From positions 3,822,004 to 3,886,003 of the forward strand of contig NZ_KE386496.1 of assembly GCF_000427445.1 (NCBI RefSeq): a stretch of 64,000 nucleotides of DNA. Direction: 5' to 3'. Below the pieces are notes generated by a model. That model was not told the origin of the DNA, did no database searches, and saw only the letters and a list, made by a program, of their open reading frames with translations. This DNA comes from Methylocapsa acidiphila B2. GTDB lineage: Bacteria > Pseudomonadota > Alphaproteobacteria > Rhizobiales > Beijerinckiaceae. Of the stretch, positions 8,604 through 17,348 are shown piece after piece (position 1 is the stretch's first letter; each line of letters begins with the position of its first letter). A program made the translations under genes and the position numbers.

Positions 8604-10367
8604 TCAATAGGCGCCGATATTGGGCGTCGTATCCGTCAAAAAGCCTTCGGGAAGGCCTGAGCCCTGAGCCGGGCTGGACGAGGTCAGCGTGAAATTCCCG
8701 CCCGTCGGCGCGACGAGGCCCGGGTTTTTCGAGAAATTCATCGACGAGCTGATCGATGCGCCGTTCCAGACCGCGACGCCCGCGCCCCAGTAGATGTTGT
8801 TGTTCCAGGTCACGCCGGTTCCCGGATAGGTGACGCCGGATATGCTCATCTTTCCTTCGTCCAACAGGGGCACGTTTTTCGCCAGGACGCCGGCGCCCGG
8901 CGTGGCCCAGGCGATGTTGTTGACCCAAGTCGTGTTGGTTCCGGCCATATTGCCGAGCTCGCCGCGCGCCGTGCCGTAATTGTTCACGTCGGTGAAGTTT
9001 CCGTAGGACGTGTTGTTCGCGACCACGACATTGCTCGACCGTCCGACCTGGATCCCATTGCCGCCATTGCCATAGACGAGATTGCCGACCACCAGGGTTC
9101 TCCCCGTATAGACCCCGACGCCGCTGCAGTCGAAGCAATCAACGATGATTCCCTCGCCGTCGGTGTGGCATCCGGCGCTCATGCCATAGGTCGAGCAGGC
9201 GAAGGTCTCGACATTGTTATAGGAGATATTATTGGCGACGATGTTATGGTAGTAGCTGCTGTCGGTCGAGGTCGCGGTGAAGCCGGTCGCGTTGACCGCA
9301 GAGGCGAGGCTGATGCCGCTGGTCTGGTAGCCGCTGGTTCCGGCGTTATTGTTCGAGGTGTTGCCGGCGATGATGTAATAGTCGCCGCTATTGACCGATA
9401 TGCCGCTGCCGCCGCAATTATGGGCGTGGTTGTTGATGATCGTCAGGTGATGGGCGTGGTTGGACGGCACATTGTAGCCGCCGTCGATGCAATGGCCGGC
9501 GTTGGCGCCGCCGGACACGTCGAAGCCGTCGATGACGGCGTAGCTCGCCGGAAGCGTGACCGCCGAATAGCCGTTCGAGCTCGGCCCGACGATCTTGGCC
9601 GCTAGAGCCGTCGTCGAGCGCAACACGACGAAGCCGGTCTTGCTGTTCAGATTGCCGGCCTTGCCGGCGGAATTCGTGACGGTCACGAATTCATTATAGG
9701 TTCCCGGCGCGACATTGACGCAGCCGCCGGCCGCAAGGGAGGCGTTCTTCGTCGTCGCGCGGGCGATCGTCCTGAACGGAGCGCCGGAGCTGGTTCCAGC
9801 GTTGCTGTCGCTGCCGCTCGACGCGTCGACATACCAGTTCGTGGAGCAGGAATAATAGGGCGTAGCCTGCGCAGCCGCAGGCAGGTTCGCGCCAGCAGTG
9901 CTCGAGGAAAGAGGCGTTCCCGTAGAGCCCGTCGATCCAGTGGTTTGGCCGCCGGTCGTTCCTGCCGAAGCCGAGCTCGTTACTGTTACGCTCGTGGATG
10001 CGCCCGTGCTCCAAACCCAGTTCGAGTTCCAGACGCCAGCGAGAATTGTGTAGGTTCCGGTGGTCGCATTCGCCGGCACGGTCCAATTATACCGCTCGGT
10101 CATGGGACTGCTCGTCAGCGTCAAATTCTGAAAGAATTGGCTTACGATGACTGTGTTGTTGAAATAAACCTGAATGCCGACCGTATAGTTCGATATGGTT
10201 GGGCTCGCCGTAGCCTGTGTGGCGATTTGGACGGCCCCGCCTTGCTTGACGGTGCTGACATTTACGCTCGGCGCTGAGATGGTTGTGGTCGCGCGCGCTG
10301 CTGTTCCCGCAATAAGAGCCGCGCTAATCGAGCTTACCACGAAAAGATGTTGCAGCTTTCTTGACAC
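8604..10367 (-). CDS. Secreted right-handed parallel beta-helix protein
   Basis: 587 residues with an N-terminal signal peptide (hydrophobic core about 8-24, ending GTAARA). A beta-sandwich domain follows (about 30-130), then a low-complexity Ser/Thr/Gly linker (about 132-155). The long beta-helix opens with the DUF1565-type motif WYVDASSGSDSNAG...FRTIARAT and contains repeated N-x-x-Y/V-x-N-N turns (VVANNTSYGN, IVANNISYNN). Such proteins are usually extracellular polysaccharide-binding, lyase or epimerase enzymes; no active site can be assigned. The start is GTG with AAGGGG upstream. The gene is followed directly by repeat copy 3. It resembles the truncated gene at 3585-5699 in fold, not in close sequence. 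Confidence 0.75.
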   Translation of the reverse strand: MSRKLQHLFVVSSISAALIAGTAARATTTISAPSVNVSTVKQGGAVQIATQATASPTISNYTVGIQVYFNNTVIVSQFFQNLTLTSSPMTERYNWTVPANATTGTYTILAGVWNSNWVWSTGASTSVTVTSSASAGTTGGQTTGSTGSTGTPLSSSTAGANLPAAAQATPYYSCSTNWYVDASSGSDSNAGTSSGAPFRTIARATTKNASLAAGGCVNVAPGTYNEFVTVTNSAGKAGNLNSKTGFVVLRSTTALAAKIVGPSSNGYSAVTLPASYAVIDGFDVSGGANAGHCIDGGYNVPSNHAHHLTIINNHAHNCGGSGISVNSGDYYIIAGNTSNNNAGTSGYQTSGISLASAVNATGFTATSTDSSYYHNIVANNISYNNVETFACSTYGMSAGCHTDGEGIIVDCFDCSGVGVYTGRTLVVGNLVYGNGGNGIQVGRSSNVVVANNTSYGNFTDVNNYGTARGELGNMAGTNTTWVNNIAWATPGAGVLAKNVPLLDEGKMSISGVTYPGTGVTWNNNIYWGAGVAVWNGASISSSMNFSKNPGLVAPTGGNFTLTSSSPAQGSGLPEGFLTDTTPNIGAY

Positions 10368-10698
10368 ACCCGGTTCCCCTTGGATGGCGTGTGATATTGA
10401 TCATGCATGATGTGATGTCACACGACCGAGGGATTGTGGTTTTGATATAAGACAAAATCATATTGAAAATCATAAATTATATGCTGAAAGTTCTTAGTAG
10501 TTATACAATATGCGTTATTTCGCCGCGCCGGCGCGGTCGCGTCCAGCTCGGGTAGGCGCGAGCGATCTCAGGTTCCGAGATGGCGCGTCTGTAGTCGGGC
10601 GGAGGCTCGTCGATGCTGAATGCGACAGTTCGGTGCGGCGTGGCGTGGTCCGGCGCCCGCGCGCAATTGCTATCCGGAAGCTGATCGCGGCTGAGCGG
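10368..10698. other. Intergenic gap with AT-rich stretch
   Basis: 330 bases between the beta-helix gene and the tRNA. Bases about 10435-10510 are strongly AT-rich and are probably the promoter region of the minus-strand beta-helix gene. No gene is supported. Confidence 0.4.
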
Positions 10699-10775
<77 letters not shown>

Positions 10776-10960
10776 TTGCCGCCCTGGACCGGTCGGCGCC
10801 GTCGCATTGTCGCCGCTGCTGGGGCTCGGCGCCGCGTGGATTTAGCATGTTTGGGCGGTCGCGCCAATGGTGCGATGCGCGGTTGGTTTGAGGCTTTGCG
10901 TTGCGAAGACCGCGGCTTTGACGCTGGCAAATAGCTCCAACGCCAAGTTGCGCCAGGGTC

Positions 10961-11050
10961 CAGAGCAAGTGCTCGAAATATGCTTCAATCGGATAATCTG
11001 GCGCGAGTTCTTGTCGCTTGGATGACGCGATCCGATCGGAAGGCGCTACG
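10961..11050. repeat. Two-part palindromic repeat, copy 4 (degenerate)
   Basis: Contains GAGCAAGTGCTC, then CTGGCGCGAGTTCTTGTCGCTTGGATGACG and a partly complementary GATCCGATCGGAAGGCGCT. This matches the order of copy 1 (GCGAGTTCTTGTCGATTGGACG) with several differences. Boundaries are approximate. Confidence 0.5.
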
Positions 11051-11257
11051 GGATCACGATTATTGACTTTTCGGCTTCCGCCCAGTTACAAATGCCATAA
11101 GCCTTCGCTAGAAGGGCGTCCATCGCGATCGAGCCGCTTTAGCCTCTATTGGAGGCGCGGTTAACGTCCGGCAGCGCGTTGCGCCCCCGGGCGCGTTTTG
11201 CGTTGAACGCCTCATTGAATTGCTCGTTCTTAGACATGGCGGGCGCGAAAATGCTGC

Positions 11258-11370
11258 AGCTTGAGTCTGTTCCGATCAGATTGATTCGATCTGATCGGAA
11301 CAGACTCAAGCTTCTGAAATTCAAGCGATGTCTTGTCGACCGAATGATTTCATTTGATCGATAGGCGCTG
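11258..11370. repeat. Two-part palindromic repeat, copy 5 with 23-base perfect stem
   Basis: The strongest inverted repeat in the window: perfect 23-base arms (11258-11280 and 11290-11312) around a 9-base loop. After it comes the degenerate second part (about 11313-11370) with GCGATGTCTTGTCGACCGAATG...ATTTGATCG...AGGCGCT, the same order as the other copies. It lies about 120 bases upstream of ffh. Confidence 0.65.
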
Positions 11371-11489
11371 CAAAGCTTGGTTCTCGATCGTCGGGGAGAG
11401 CCGAGCCTATGGTTCGGGGGCTCTTCCCCAGATTTGGCCGCTGCGGCCGCCCTCCGCCGCCGGAGGGATTATCGACAGGACGGTTGCGC

Positions 11490-13082
11490 ATGTTTGAAGG
11501 GCTTTCGGAAAAGCTCTCAGGAATTTTCGACACGCTGACGCGGCGCGGAGCCCTTTCCGAGGCCGACGTCAATGTCGCGCTGCGCGAGGTTCGCCGGGTC
11601 CTTTTGGAGGCGGACGTCGCGCTCGACGTCGTGCGCTCTTTCGTCGACAAGGTGCGCGCGCGGGCCGTCGGCGCCAATGTCATCAAATCGGTGACGCCCG
11701 GCCAGATGGTCGTCAAGATCGTCAATGACGTCTTGATCGAGACCTTGGGTTCGGAAGCCGATCCGATCAATCTCGACGCCGCGCCGCCGGTCGCGATCAT
11801 GATGGTCGGCCTGCAAGGCGCGGGCAAGACGACGACCACGGCCAAGATCGCCAAGCGGCTCGTCGAAAAGATGAAGCGCAAGGTTCTCATGGCCTCGCTC
11901 GACGTCAAAAGGCCGGCGGCGCAGGAACAGCTCGCGGTGCTCGGCCGCCAGATCGGCGTCGACACTTTGCCGATCGTCGCCGGCCAAACGCCGGTGCAGA
12001 TCGCCAAGCGGGCCGAGCAGGCCGCGCGCTTGCAGGGCTATGACGTCGTCATGCTCGACACGGCAGGACGCACGCACATCGACGAAGCGCTGATGGCCGA
12101 GATGGTCGAGATCAAGGCCGCTTCGGGGCCGCATGAAATCCTGCTCGTCGCCGACAGCCTCACCGGCCAGGACGCCGTCAATCTGGCCAAGAGCTTTGAC
12201 GAACGGGTCGGCATCACCGGCATTGTGCTGACGCGCGTCGATGGCGACGGCCGCGGCGGCGCAGCTCTGTCCATGCGCGCGGTCACGGGCAAGCCGATCA
12301 AGCTGCTGGGCGCCGGCGAAAAAATGGACGCGCTGGAGGATTTCCATCCCGCCCGCATCGCCAACCGCATTCTCGGCATGGGCGACATTGTTTCGCTGGT
12401 CGAAAAAGCCGCCGAGACGATCGATGCTGAAAAGGCGCAGCGCATCGCCGAGAGGATGCGCAAGGGCAAGTTCGATCTTGAAGATCTCGCCGACCAATTG
12501 GCGCAGGTCGAGAAAATCGGCGGATTGGGCGGCATCATGGGCATGTTGCCGGGCGTCGGCAAGGTGCGGGAGCAACTCGCCTCCGCCAAGATCGACGACC
12601 GCGCCATCAAGCGTCAGCGCGCCATCATTCTATCGATGACCGGGGCCGAGCGGCGCAATCCGGATATTCTCAAGGCGTCGCGCAAGAGACGGATCGCCGC
12701 CGGCTCGGGCGTGAAGGTCGAGGACGTCAACAAGCTCCTGAAGCAGCATCGGCAAATGGCCGACATGATGAAATCCATGGGCGGGGCCAAGCGGGGCGGG
12801 CCGATGAGCAAGATGGCCTCGATGTTCGGCTTGCCGGGCGGCGGAATGCCGCAGCCCTCTCCGGAGCAGCTCGCGGCCTTGCAGCAGCAGCTCGGGCAAA
12901 AGCAAGCGGGGTCAGGCGGTCCGAGCAAAGGCGCGCCGAAGGCCCCGTCTGGCCTTCCCTCTACGCCGCCGCCCGGCATTTTGGCCAATCCGCCGAAATT
13001 GCCGGGGCTCGGCGGCGAGAAGCTCCCGGGCCTCGGCGGTGGGCTCTTGAGCGGCCTCAATCCGTTCGGGAAGAAGAAATGA
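11490..13082 (+). CDS. ffh: Signal recognition particle protein Ffh
   Basis: GTPase of the signal recognition particle that binds 4.5S RNA and targets nascent membrane proteins to FtsY and SecYEG. The N domain begins MFEGLSEKLSGIFD. The G domain carries G1 GLQGAGKTTTTAKIA, DTAGR and the TRVDGD-type guanine-specificity segment. The C-terminal M domain has the RNA-binding SGSGV-like region (IAAGSGVKVEDVNKLLKQ) and a Met/Gly/Pro-rich tail. 530 residues, slightly long because of that tail. A frame open from 11409 would add 27 non-conserved residues; ATG 11490 matches the family start. rpsP follows 92 bases later, the common ffh-rpsP order in alphaproteobacteria. Confidence 0.96.
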   Translation: MFEGLSEKLSGIFDTLTRRGALSEADVNVALREVRRVLLEADVALDVVRSFVDKVRARAVGANVIKSVTPGQMVVKIVNDVLIETLGSEADPINLDAAPPVAIMMVGLQGAGKTTTTAKIAKRLVEKMKRKVLMASLDVKRPAAQEQLAVLGRQIGVDTLPIVAGQTPVQIAKRAEQAARLQGYDVVMLDTAGRTHIDEALMAEMVEIKAASGPHEILLVADSLTGQDAVNLAKSFDERVGITGIVLTRVDGDGRGGAALSMRAVTGKPIKLLGAGEKMDALEDFHPARIANRILGMGDIVSLVEKAAETIDAEKAQRIAERMRKGKFDLEDLADQLAQVEKIGGLGGIMGMLPGVGKVREQLASAKIDDRAIKRQRAIILSMTGAERRNPDILKASRKRRIAAGSGVKVEDVNKLLKQHRQMADMMKSMGGAKRGGPMSKMASMFGLPGGGMPQPSPEQLAALQQQLGQKQAGSGGPSKGAPKAPSGLPSTPPPGILANPPKLPGLGGEKLPGLGGGLLSGLNPFGKKK

Positions 13083-13174
13083 GCGCGAAATTGCTCGGAT
13101 CTGTCGAGAGCCCGCGCCTCGTCCAAGAATAACCCGCTTAACCAAGTTCAATTGCCAACAGATAAGGAAAAGCA

Positions 13175-13534
13175 ATGCCCCTGAAAATTCGTCTGTCGCG
13201 CGGCGGCGCCAAGAAGCGTCCCTTCTACCGCGTCGTTGTTGCCGATTCGCGCATGCCGCGCGACGGTCGTTTCATCGAGCGCTTGGGCGTCTTCGATCCG
13301 TTGAAGGCGAAGGACGCCGCCGATCGGCTCGTGCTCGACGCAGAGAAGGCCCAGGCCTGGATCGCCAAAGGCGCGCAGCCGACCGACCGCGTCGCCCGTC
13401 TGCTCGACGGACTCGGCGTCTTGAAGCGCGAGCCGCAGAACAATCCCAAGCAGGGCCAGCCGAAGAAAAAGGCGCAGGAGCGCGCCGCCGCTGCCGTCGC
13501 AGCAGCCGAAAAGGCTGCAGCGGCCGCGGGCTGA
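13175..13534 (+). CDS. rpsP: 30S ribosomal protein S16
   Basis: Small-subunit assembly protein. It opens [19 protein letters not shown], the S16 signature, with the [13 protein letters not shown] segment. 119 residues: the usual 80-residue core plus an Ala/Lys-rich C-terminal extension common in alphaproteobacteria. Ribosome site AAGGAAA lies just upstream of the ATG. In relatives, rimM, trmD and rplS normally follow. Here the next gene is sbcC in the opposite direction after 40 bases, so the usual operon is broken or truncated. Confidence 0.97.
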   Translation: MPLKIRLSRGGAKKRPFYRVVVADSRMPRDGRFIERLGVFDPLKAKDAADRLVLDAEKAQAWIAKGAQPTDRVARLLDGLGVLKREPQNNPKQGQPKKKAQERAAAAVAAAEKAAAAAG

Positions 13535-13574
13535 TCCAGAGTCTCATCCAGTCGCGCGGGCGGCGCGGAGCCAT

Positions 13575-16500
13575 TCAGGCTGGCGCGCGCGCGGGCAAGA
13601 TTTTGACTGTGCTGCGTCCATTGCCGCGCTTTTCGACGCGCACCTGCACAGCGATGCGGTCGATCATGGCGGCGACATGGGTGACGACGCCGACCTTGCG
13701 GCCCTGTCCGTGCAGCGATTCGAGCGCGTCTATCGCGATGTCGAGCGTTTCCGCGTCGAGCGAGCCGAAGCCTTCGTCGATGAATAATGTGTCGACGAAG
13801 GCGCTGCGCCCCTCGAGCCCCGAGAGGGCGATCGCGAGCGACAGCGACGCCAGAAACCGCTCGCCGCCGGACAGGCTGCGGGTCGCGCGTTTTTCGTCGC
13901 CCATATCGCGATCGATGACGTGAAGTGAAAGATCGCCCGCCGTGGCGCGCGTGAGCCGATAGCGCGGCGCGAGCGCGGCGAGGTGACGATTGGCCAGCGC
14001 GACGAGATGGTCGAGCGTCACGCCTTGCGCGAATTTGCGGAATTTGTCGCCCGACGCTGACCCGATCGCCTCATCGACGTCGCGCCAGACGGTCGCTCCC
14101 GCCCGCGCCGATTCGATCTCGCGATTTAAGGCTTCTGCGTCGCCGCGCGCCGCATCATCGCGTGAAACTTGGCTGTCGATCGCGCCGAGCCTGCGTTGCG
14201 CCGCGCCGGCTTTTTCCTGCAGGTCCAGGATCTCGGCGCCGAGCGCGGGCGCATCCTCTTCTTCAGCGCCCTGCGCGAGAATGTCGTCGAGGTCGCGTCG
14301 TCTCTCAGCGAGGCCCGTCGCCGCTCGTGACAAGACCTCGTCGATCGTGGCGATTTTCTCCCGAAGCGCTTCGCGCGCGGCGGGCGCCTCGTCGAGCAGA
14401 TCCCATGCGCGTTCGATCGTGAACCCGGAGGCTGCTGCGGCGGCGGCGAACGCCCCTTCCGATTGCGTCAAAACCAATTCGGCCTCGGCCATTCCGGCGC
14501 CCAAAGAGCTTTCGCTTTGAGCGGCCGCCGCGAGCGCTTTCACCGCTTCTGATTCCGCCGCGCGCGCGGAATCGAGCGCTGCGCGCGCGCGAAGCCGGAT
14601 TTCATTGCAGCGCGTGCGGTGCGCGCCCGTGGGCTCGCCGTTGAGCAGAGCGGCTCGGGCGTCGCGCGCGGCGTCGAGATCCGTCGCCCGGACCGAGGCG
14701 TCGGACGTCGCGCTTTCCAAAGTTTTGATGGCGCCTAGATGCGCTTCGGCCGCCGCGGCGCGCTTTGGCTCGAGTGCCTGCAGGGCCGCCTCGGCCTCGG
14801 CGAAGGCCGCTTTCACTGTTCGACGCTCATCGGCGAGGCGTCTCAATTGCCGGCGGGCGGCGTCGGCGTCGGCGTCGCGATCGAGATCCGCCGCGCTTAT
14901 GTCGCCCGCGCCGAGGTAGGGCGCGAGCTCGCGATCGATCGACGCCAGTCTGTCGTCTAATTCTCGGAGACCCCTTGCTGCGCCGGACCGCTCGATTTGG
15001 GCGGCGTGAAGCGCTTGGGTCTGCGCAGCCAGCGCGGCTAAGTCCTGGTCCAGCGTTGCAGCGGTCTTTTGTTGCGCCTCGCTCAGATCGTCGAGGTCGG
15101 CGCGAAGATTGGCCGCTCGGCCGAAAGCTTCGGCGAGGGTCGCTCTTTCGGCGCCGACGATCGCGGCAAGCGTCAAGACCGGGGCCAGAGCGGCTTCGGG
15201 CGAGGCTGGGAGCGCGGCGCTGATCGACAAGGCGGCTCGGCGCGGTTCGAGATCCTGGACCAGAACCGCATCATATTCGCTCGCGCAAGATTCTTGGGCG
15301 GCAAGCGCCGTTTTTCCCAGGCGCAGCGCCGAGTCGCGGCGCGACTCGGCGGCGGCGCGGGCGCGCTCGCCGGCCTCAATGGCGCTGGCGGCGCCGGCGA
15401 TTAATTGGTCGAGCTCGGCGCGCCGCGCCTGGACGCGCGCGACGAATGCGGCGCCAATGTCGCTGCGTTCTTCGATTGGATGATCCAGCGCGCCGCAGAC
15501 GGGGCAGGGCGATCCTGCGACAAGACTCGTGCGAAGCGAAGCAGCCTCCGGCGAGAGGGCGGCGTCGGCGAGATCGATCAGGCCGATGATCTCGGCGCGC
15601 GCCGCTTTATGGGTTGCGAGCGAGATTTGCGCGGCCGCGCATTCCGCTCGCGCCTGCTCGATGTCGCGAGCCGATTGGGCCGCCGCCGCCGCGTTTTGCT
15701 CTATTTCGCCTTGCGCCTGCGCATGACGTTCGAGAACGTTGGCGGCGTCGCGGAGCCCGGCGAGAAGCTCGCTGAGCGCGTGGTCTCGCCGTCGCAGCGC
15801 GTCCTCCCCAATCGCGGCAAAGGCGCTGCGACGGGCCTCGCATTCGGCGCCGAGGCGATCCCGCTCGGTCCGCGCCTGATCCGAAGACGCTTTCAACGCC
15901 GCGACATGCGCCGCGAAGCGGCGCTCATCCTCGCCGGCGCGGACATTAATCGCCTGCGTTTCCAGGCTGCGGCTCTTGAGCTCGACGCGCTTTTGCAGCA
16001 GGTCCTCAATGTCCAAAATGCGATCGCAGAGAAGCGTTCTTTCCGGGCGCTCCTCGAGGCTCGCCGCCGCTCGCGCGCGCGAAGCGCCGGCTTCGGCGCG
16101 AAGCGCATCGAGGCGTTGGAATTCGGCCACAGCATCTTTCGCGCCGCGCTCGGCGGCGACGCGCTTGGCCTCGGCCATCTCATGTTCAATCGCTGCGCGC
16201 TTGATCGCTTCGTCGAGTTCGCCGCAGCGAGTCCAAATGGGCCCGAACGCCTTGAATTGGCTTTCGGCTTCGAGGTCGGCGGCTTGCGCCGTCTCTCGCT
16301 CGGCCGTTGCGCTCAGCGCCGCATCCCGCGCCCGCGCGTGAAGGAGGCTCGCGCCGGTGAGGGCTGTTTCGGCGCGGGCGCGGCTTTCCTTCGCCCGCGC
16401 GAGGGCCTCGGCCTTTGGCCGTAAGAATTCGGCTTTGTCGAATTCGGCGAGCAAGCCGCGCTCGGGCGCGACGCCAGCTGACGCCGCAAGGGCGGCTTCA

Positions 16501-17348
16501 TGGACTTTCGCGGCTTCCGCCCATTTTTCGCGGGCGGCGCCGATGCGGGCGTGATGTTCGAGACGCGCCTTCAAAGCGTCAGTCGCGGCGCCGATCGCCG
16601 TGACCTCCTGGGCAAGGCTCTCGCGCTCTTGCGCCAGGGCGACGCGCGCGGGCGCGTCGAGAAGGCCGATGCTCGCCAGCCTCGTTTCAAGGATTTCGAC
16701 GGACTTTTTCCGTCGTTCAGCTTCCTCATGTGCGCGCACCGACAGCGCAGCGTAGATTTCCGTGCCGGTGACTTTCTCCAAAAGCTCGGCGCGCTCATTC
16801 TCGCCGGCCAGAAGAAAGGCGTCGAATTCGCCTTGAGCCAGCAGGACCGTGCGGCGAAACTGATCAAAGGTAAAATCAGTCAGAGCCTGGACTTTGATGA
16901 GAACGTCGCGCTTGCCCGAGGCGATCGGCTGGTTGTCGGCAATGCGAATCAGGCTTCGTAACTCGTTTTGCAGAGCGCCATTGGCTTTTCCCCGCGCGCG
17001 CAGCGCTTCCCAGCGCGCGCGATAGGCTTGCCCGTCGGAGCCCAGAAAATCGACTTCGGCGAAGCCTTTGCCGGCGCCCCGCCGCAGGAGCGCGCGCGGA
17101 TCCTGCCCGCTGATCTCCTTGCCGCTCGGGTCGGGGGCGCTCTCGCGCCGGTCTATGGCGACGCGTGGATAGGCGCCGTAAAGCGCGAGGCAGATCGCGT
17201 CGAGGATCGTCGATTTGCCGGCGCCTGTTTCCCCGGTGATCGCGAACAGCCCGGCGCCCGCGAGCGGCTCGCGTCGAAAGTCGATCTCGAAGAAAGCGGC
17301 GAGGCTCGCGAGATTTTCGCCGCGAACGGCAAGGACGCGCATAGTCAC
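13575..17348 (-). CDS. sbcC: Exonuclease subunit SbcC
   Basis: ATPase subunit of the SbcCD nuclease, which cleaves hairpins and DNA-protein ends at forks; Rad50 relative. Walker A GETGAGKSTILDA lies near residue 40. Long coiled-coil arms flank a zinc hook CPVCG near residue 614. The C-terminal lobe has the ABC signature SLSGGERFLASLSLAIALS and Walker B LFIDEGFGSLDAE. 1257 residues, long but within the family. The GTG start overlaps the sbcD stop (GTGA), with an ATG two codons further in as an alternative. Very Ala/Arg-rich, so strong shadow frames occur on the other strand. Confidence 0.95.
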   Translation of the reverse strand: MTMRVLAVRGENLASLAAFFEIDFRREPLAGAGLFAITGETGAGKSTILDAICLALYGAYPRVAIDRRESAPDPSGKEISGQDPRALLRRGAGKGFAEVDFLGSDGQAYRARWEALRARGKANGALQNELRSLIRIADNQPIASGKRDVLIKVQALTDFTFDQFRRTVLLAQGEFDAFLLAGENERAELLEKVTGTEIYAALSVRAHEEAERRKKSVEILETRLASIGLLDAPARVALAQERESLAQEVTAIGAATDALKARLEHHARIGAAREKWAEAAKVHEAALAASAGVAPERGLLAEFDKAEFLRPKAEALARAKESRARAETALTGASLLHARARDAALSATAERETAQAADLEAESQFKAFGPIWTRCGELDEAIKRAAIEHEMAEAKRVAAERGAKDAVAEFQRLDALRAEAGASRARAAASLEERPERTLLCDRILDIEDLLQKRVELKSRSLETQAINVRAGEDERRFAAHVAALKASSDQARTERDRLGAECEARRSAFAAIGEDALRRRDHALSELLAGLRDAANVLERHAQAQGEIEQNAAAAAQSARDIEQARAECAAAQISLATHKAARAEIIGLIDLADAALSPEAASLRTSLVAGSPCPVCGALDHPIEERSDIGAAFVARVQARRAELDQLIAGAASAIEAGERARAAAESRRDSALRLGKTALAAQESCASEYDAVLVQDLEPRRAALSISAALPASPEAALAPVLTLAAIVGAERATLAEAFGRAANLRADLDDLSEAQQKTAATLDQDLAALAAQTQALHAAQIERSGAARGLRELDDRLASIDRELAPYLGAGDISAADLDRDADADAARRQLRRLADERRTVKAAFAEAEAALQALEPKRAAAAEAHLGAIKTLESATSDASVRATDLDAARDARAALLNGEPTGAHRTRCNEIRLRARAALDSARAAESEAVKALAAAAQSESSLGAGMAEAELVLTQSEGAFAAAAAASGFTIERAWDLLDEAPAAREALREKIATIDEVLSRAATGLAERRRDLDDILAQGAEEEDAPALGAEILDLQEKAGAAQRRLGAIDSQVSRDDAARGDAEALNREIESARAGATVWRDVDEAIGSASGDKFRKFAQGVTLDHLVALANRHLAALAPRYRLTRATAGDLSLHVIDRDMGDEKRATRSLSGGERFLASLSLAIALSGLEGRSAFVDTLFIDEGFGSLDAETLDIAIDALESLHGQGRKVGVVTHVAAMIDRIAVQVRVEKRGNGRSTVKILPARAPA

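Larger units (their letters stand above)
10776..11489. other. Intergenic region holding two repeat copies and the ffh leader
   Basis: 714 bases without a supported gene. It contains repeat copies 4 and 5 (separate entries). An open frame continuous with ffh starts at 11409, but its first 27 residues are Pro/Arg/Gly-rich and do not resemble Ffh. The segment 11375-11489 is best read as the ffh leader and promoter. Confidence 0.5.

Noticed and set aside
15405-16424. 339-residue plus-strand frame inside sbcC
   Set aside because: Arg/Ala/Gly-rich antisense frame caused by the biased codon use of sbcC; SbcC is unambiguous on the other strand.
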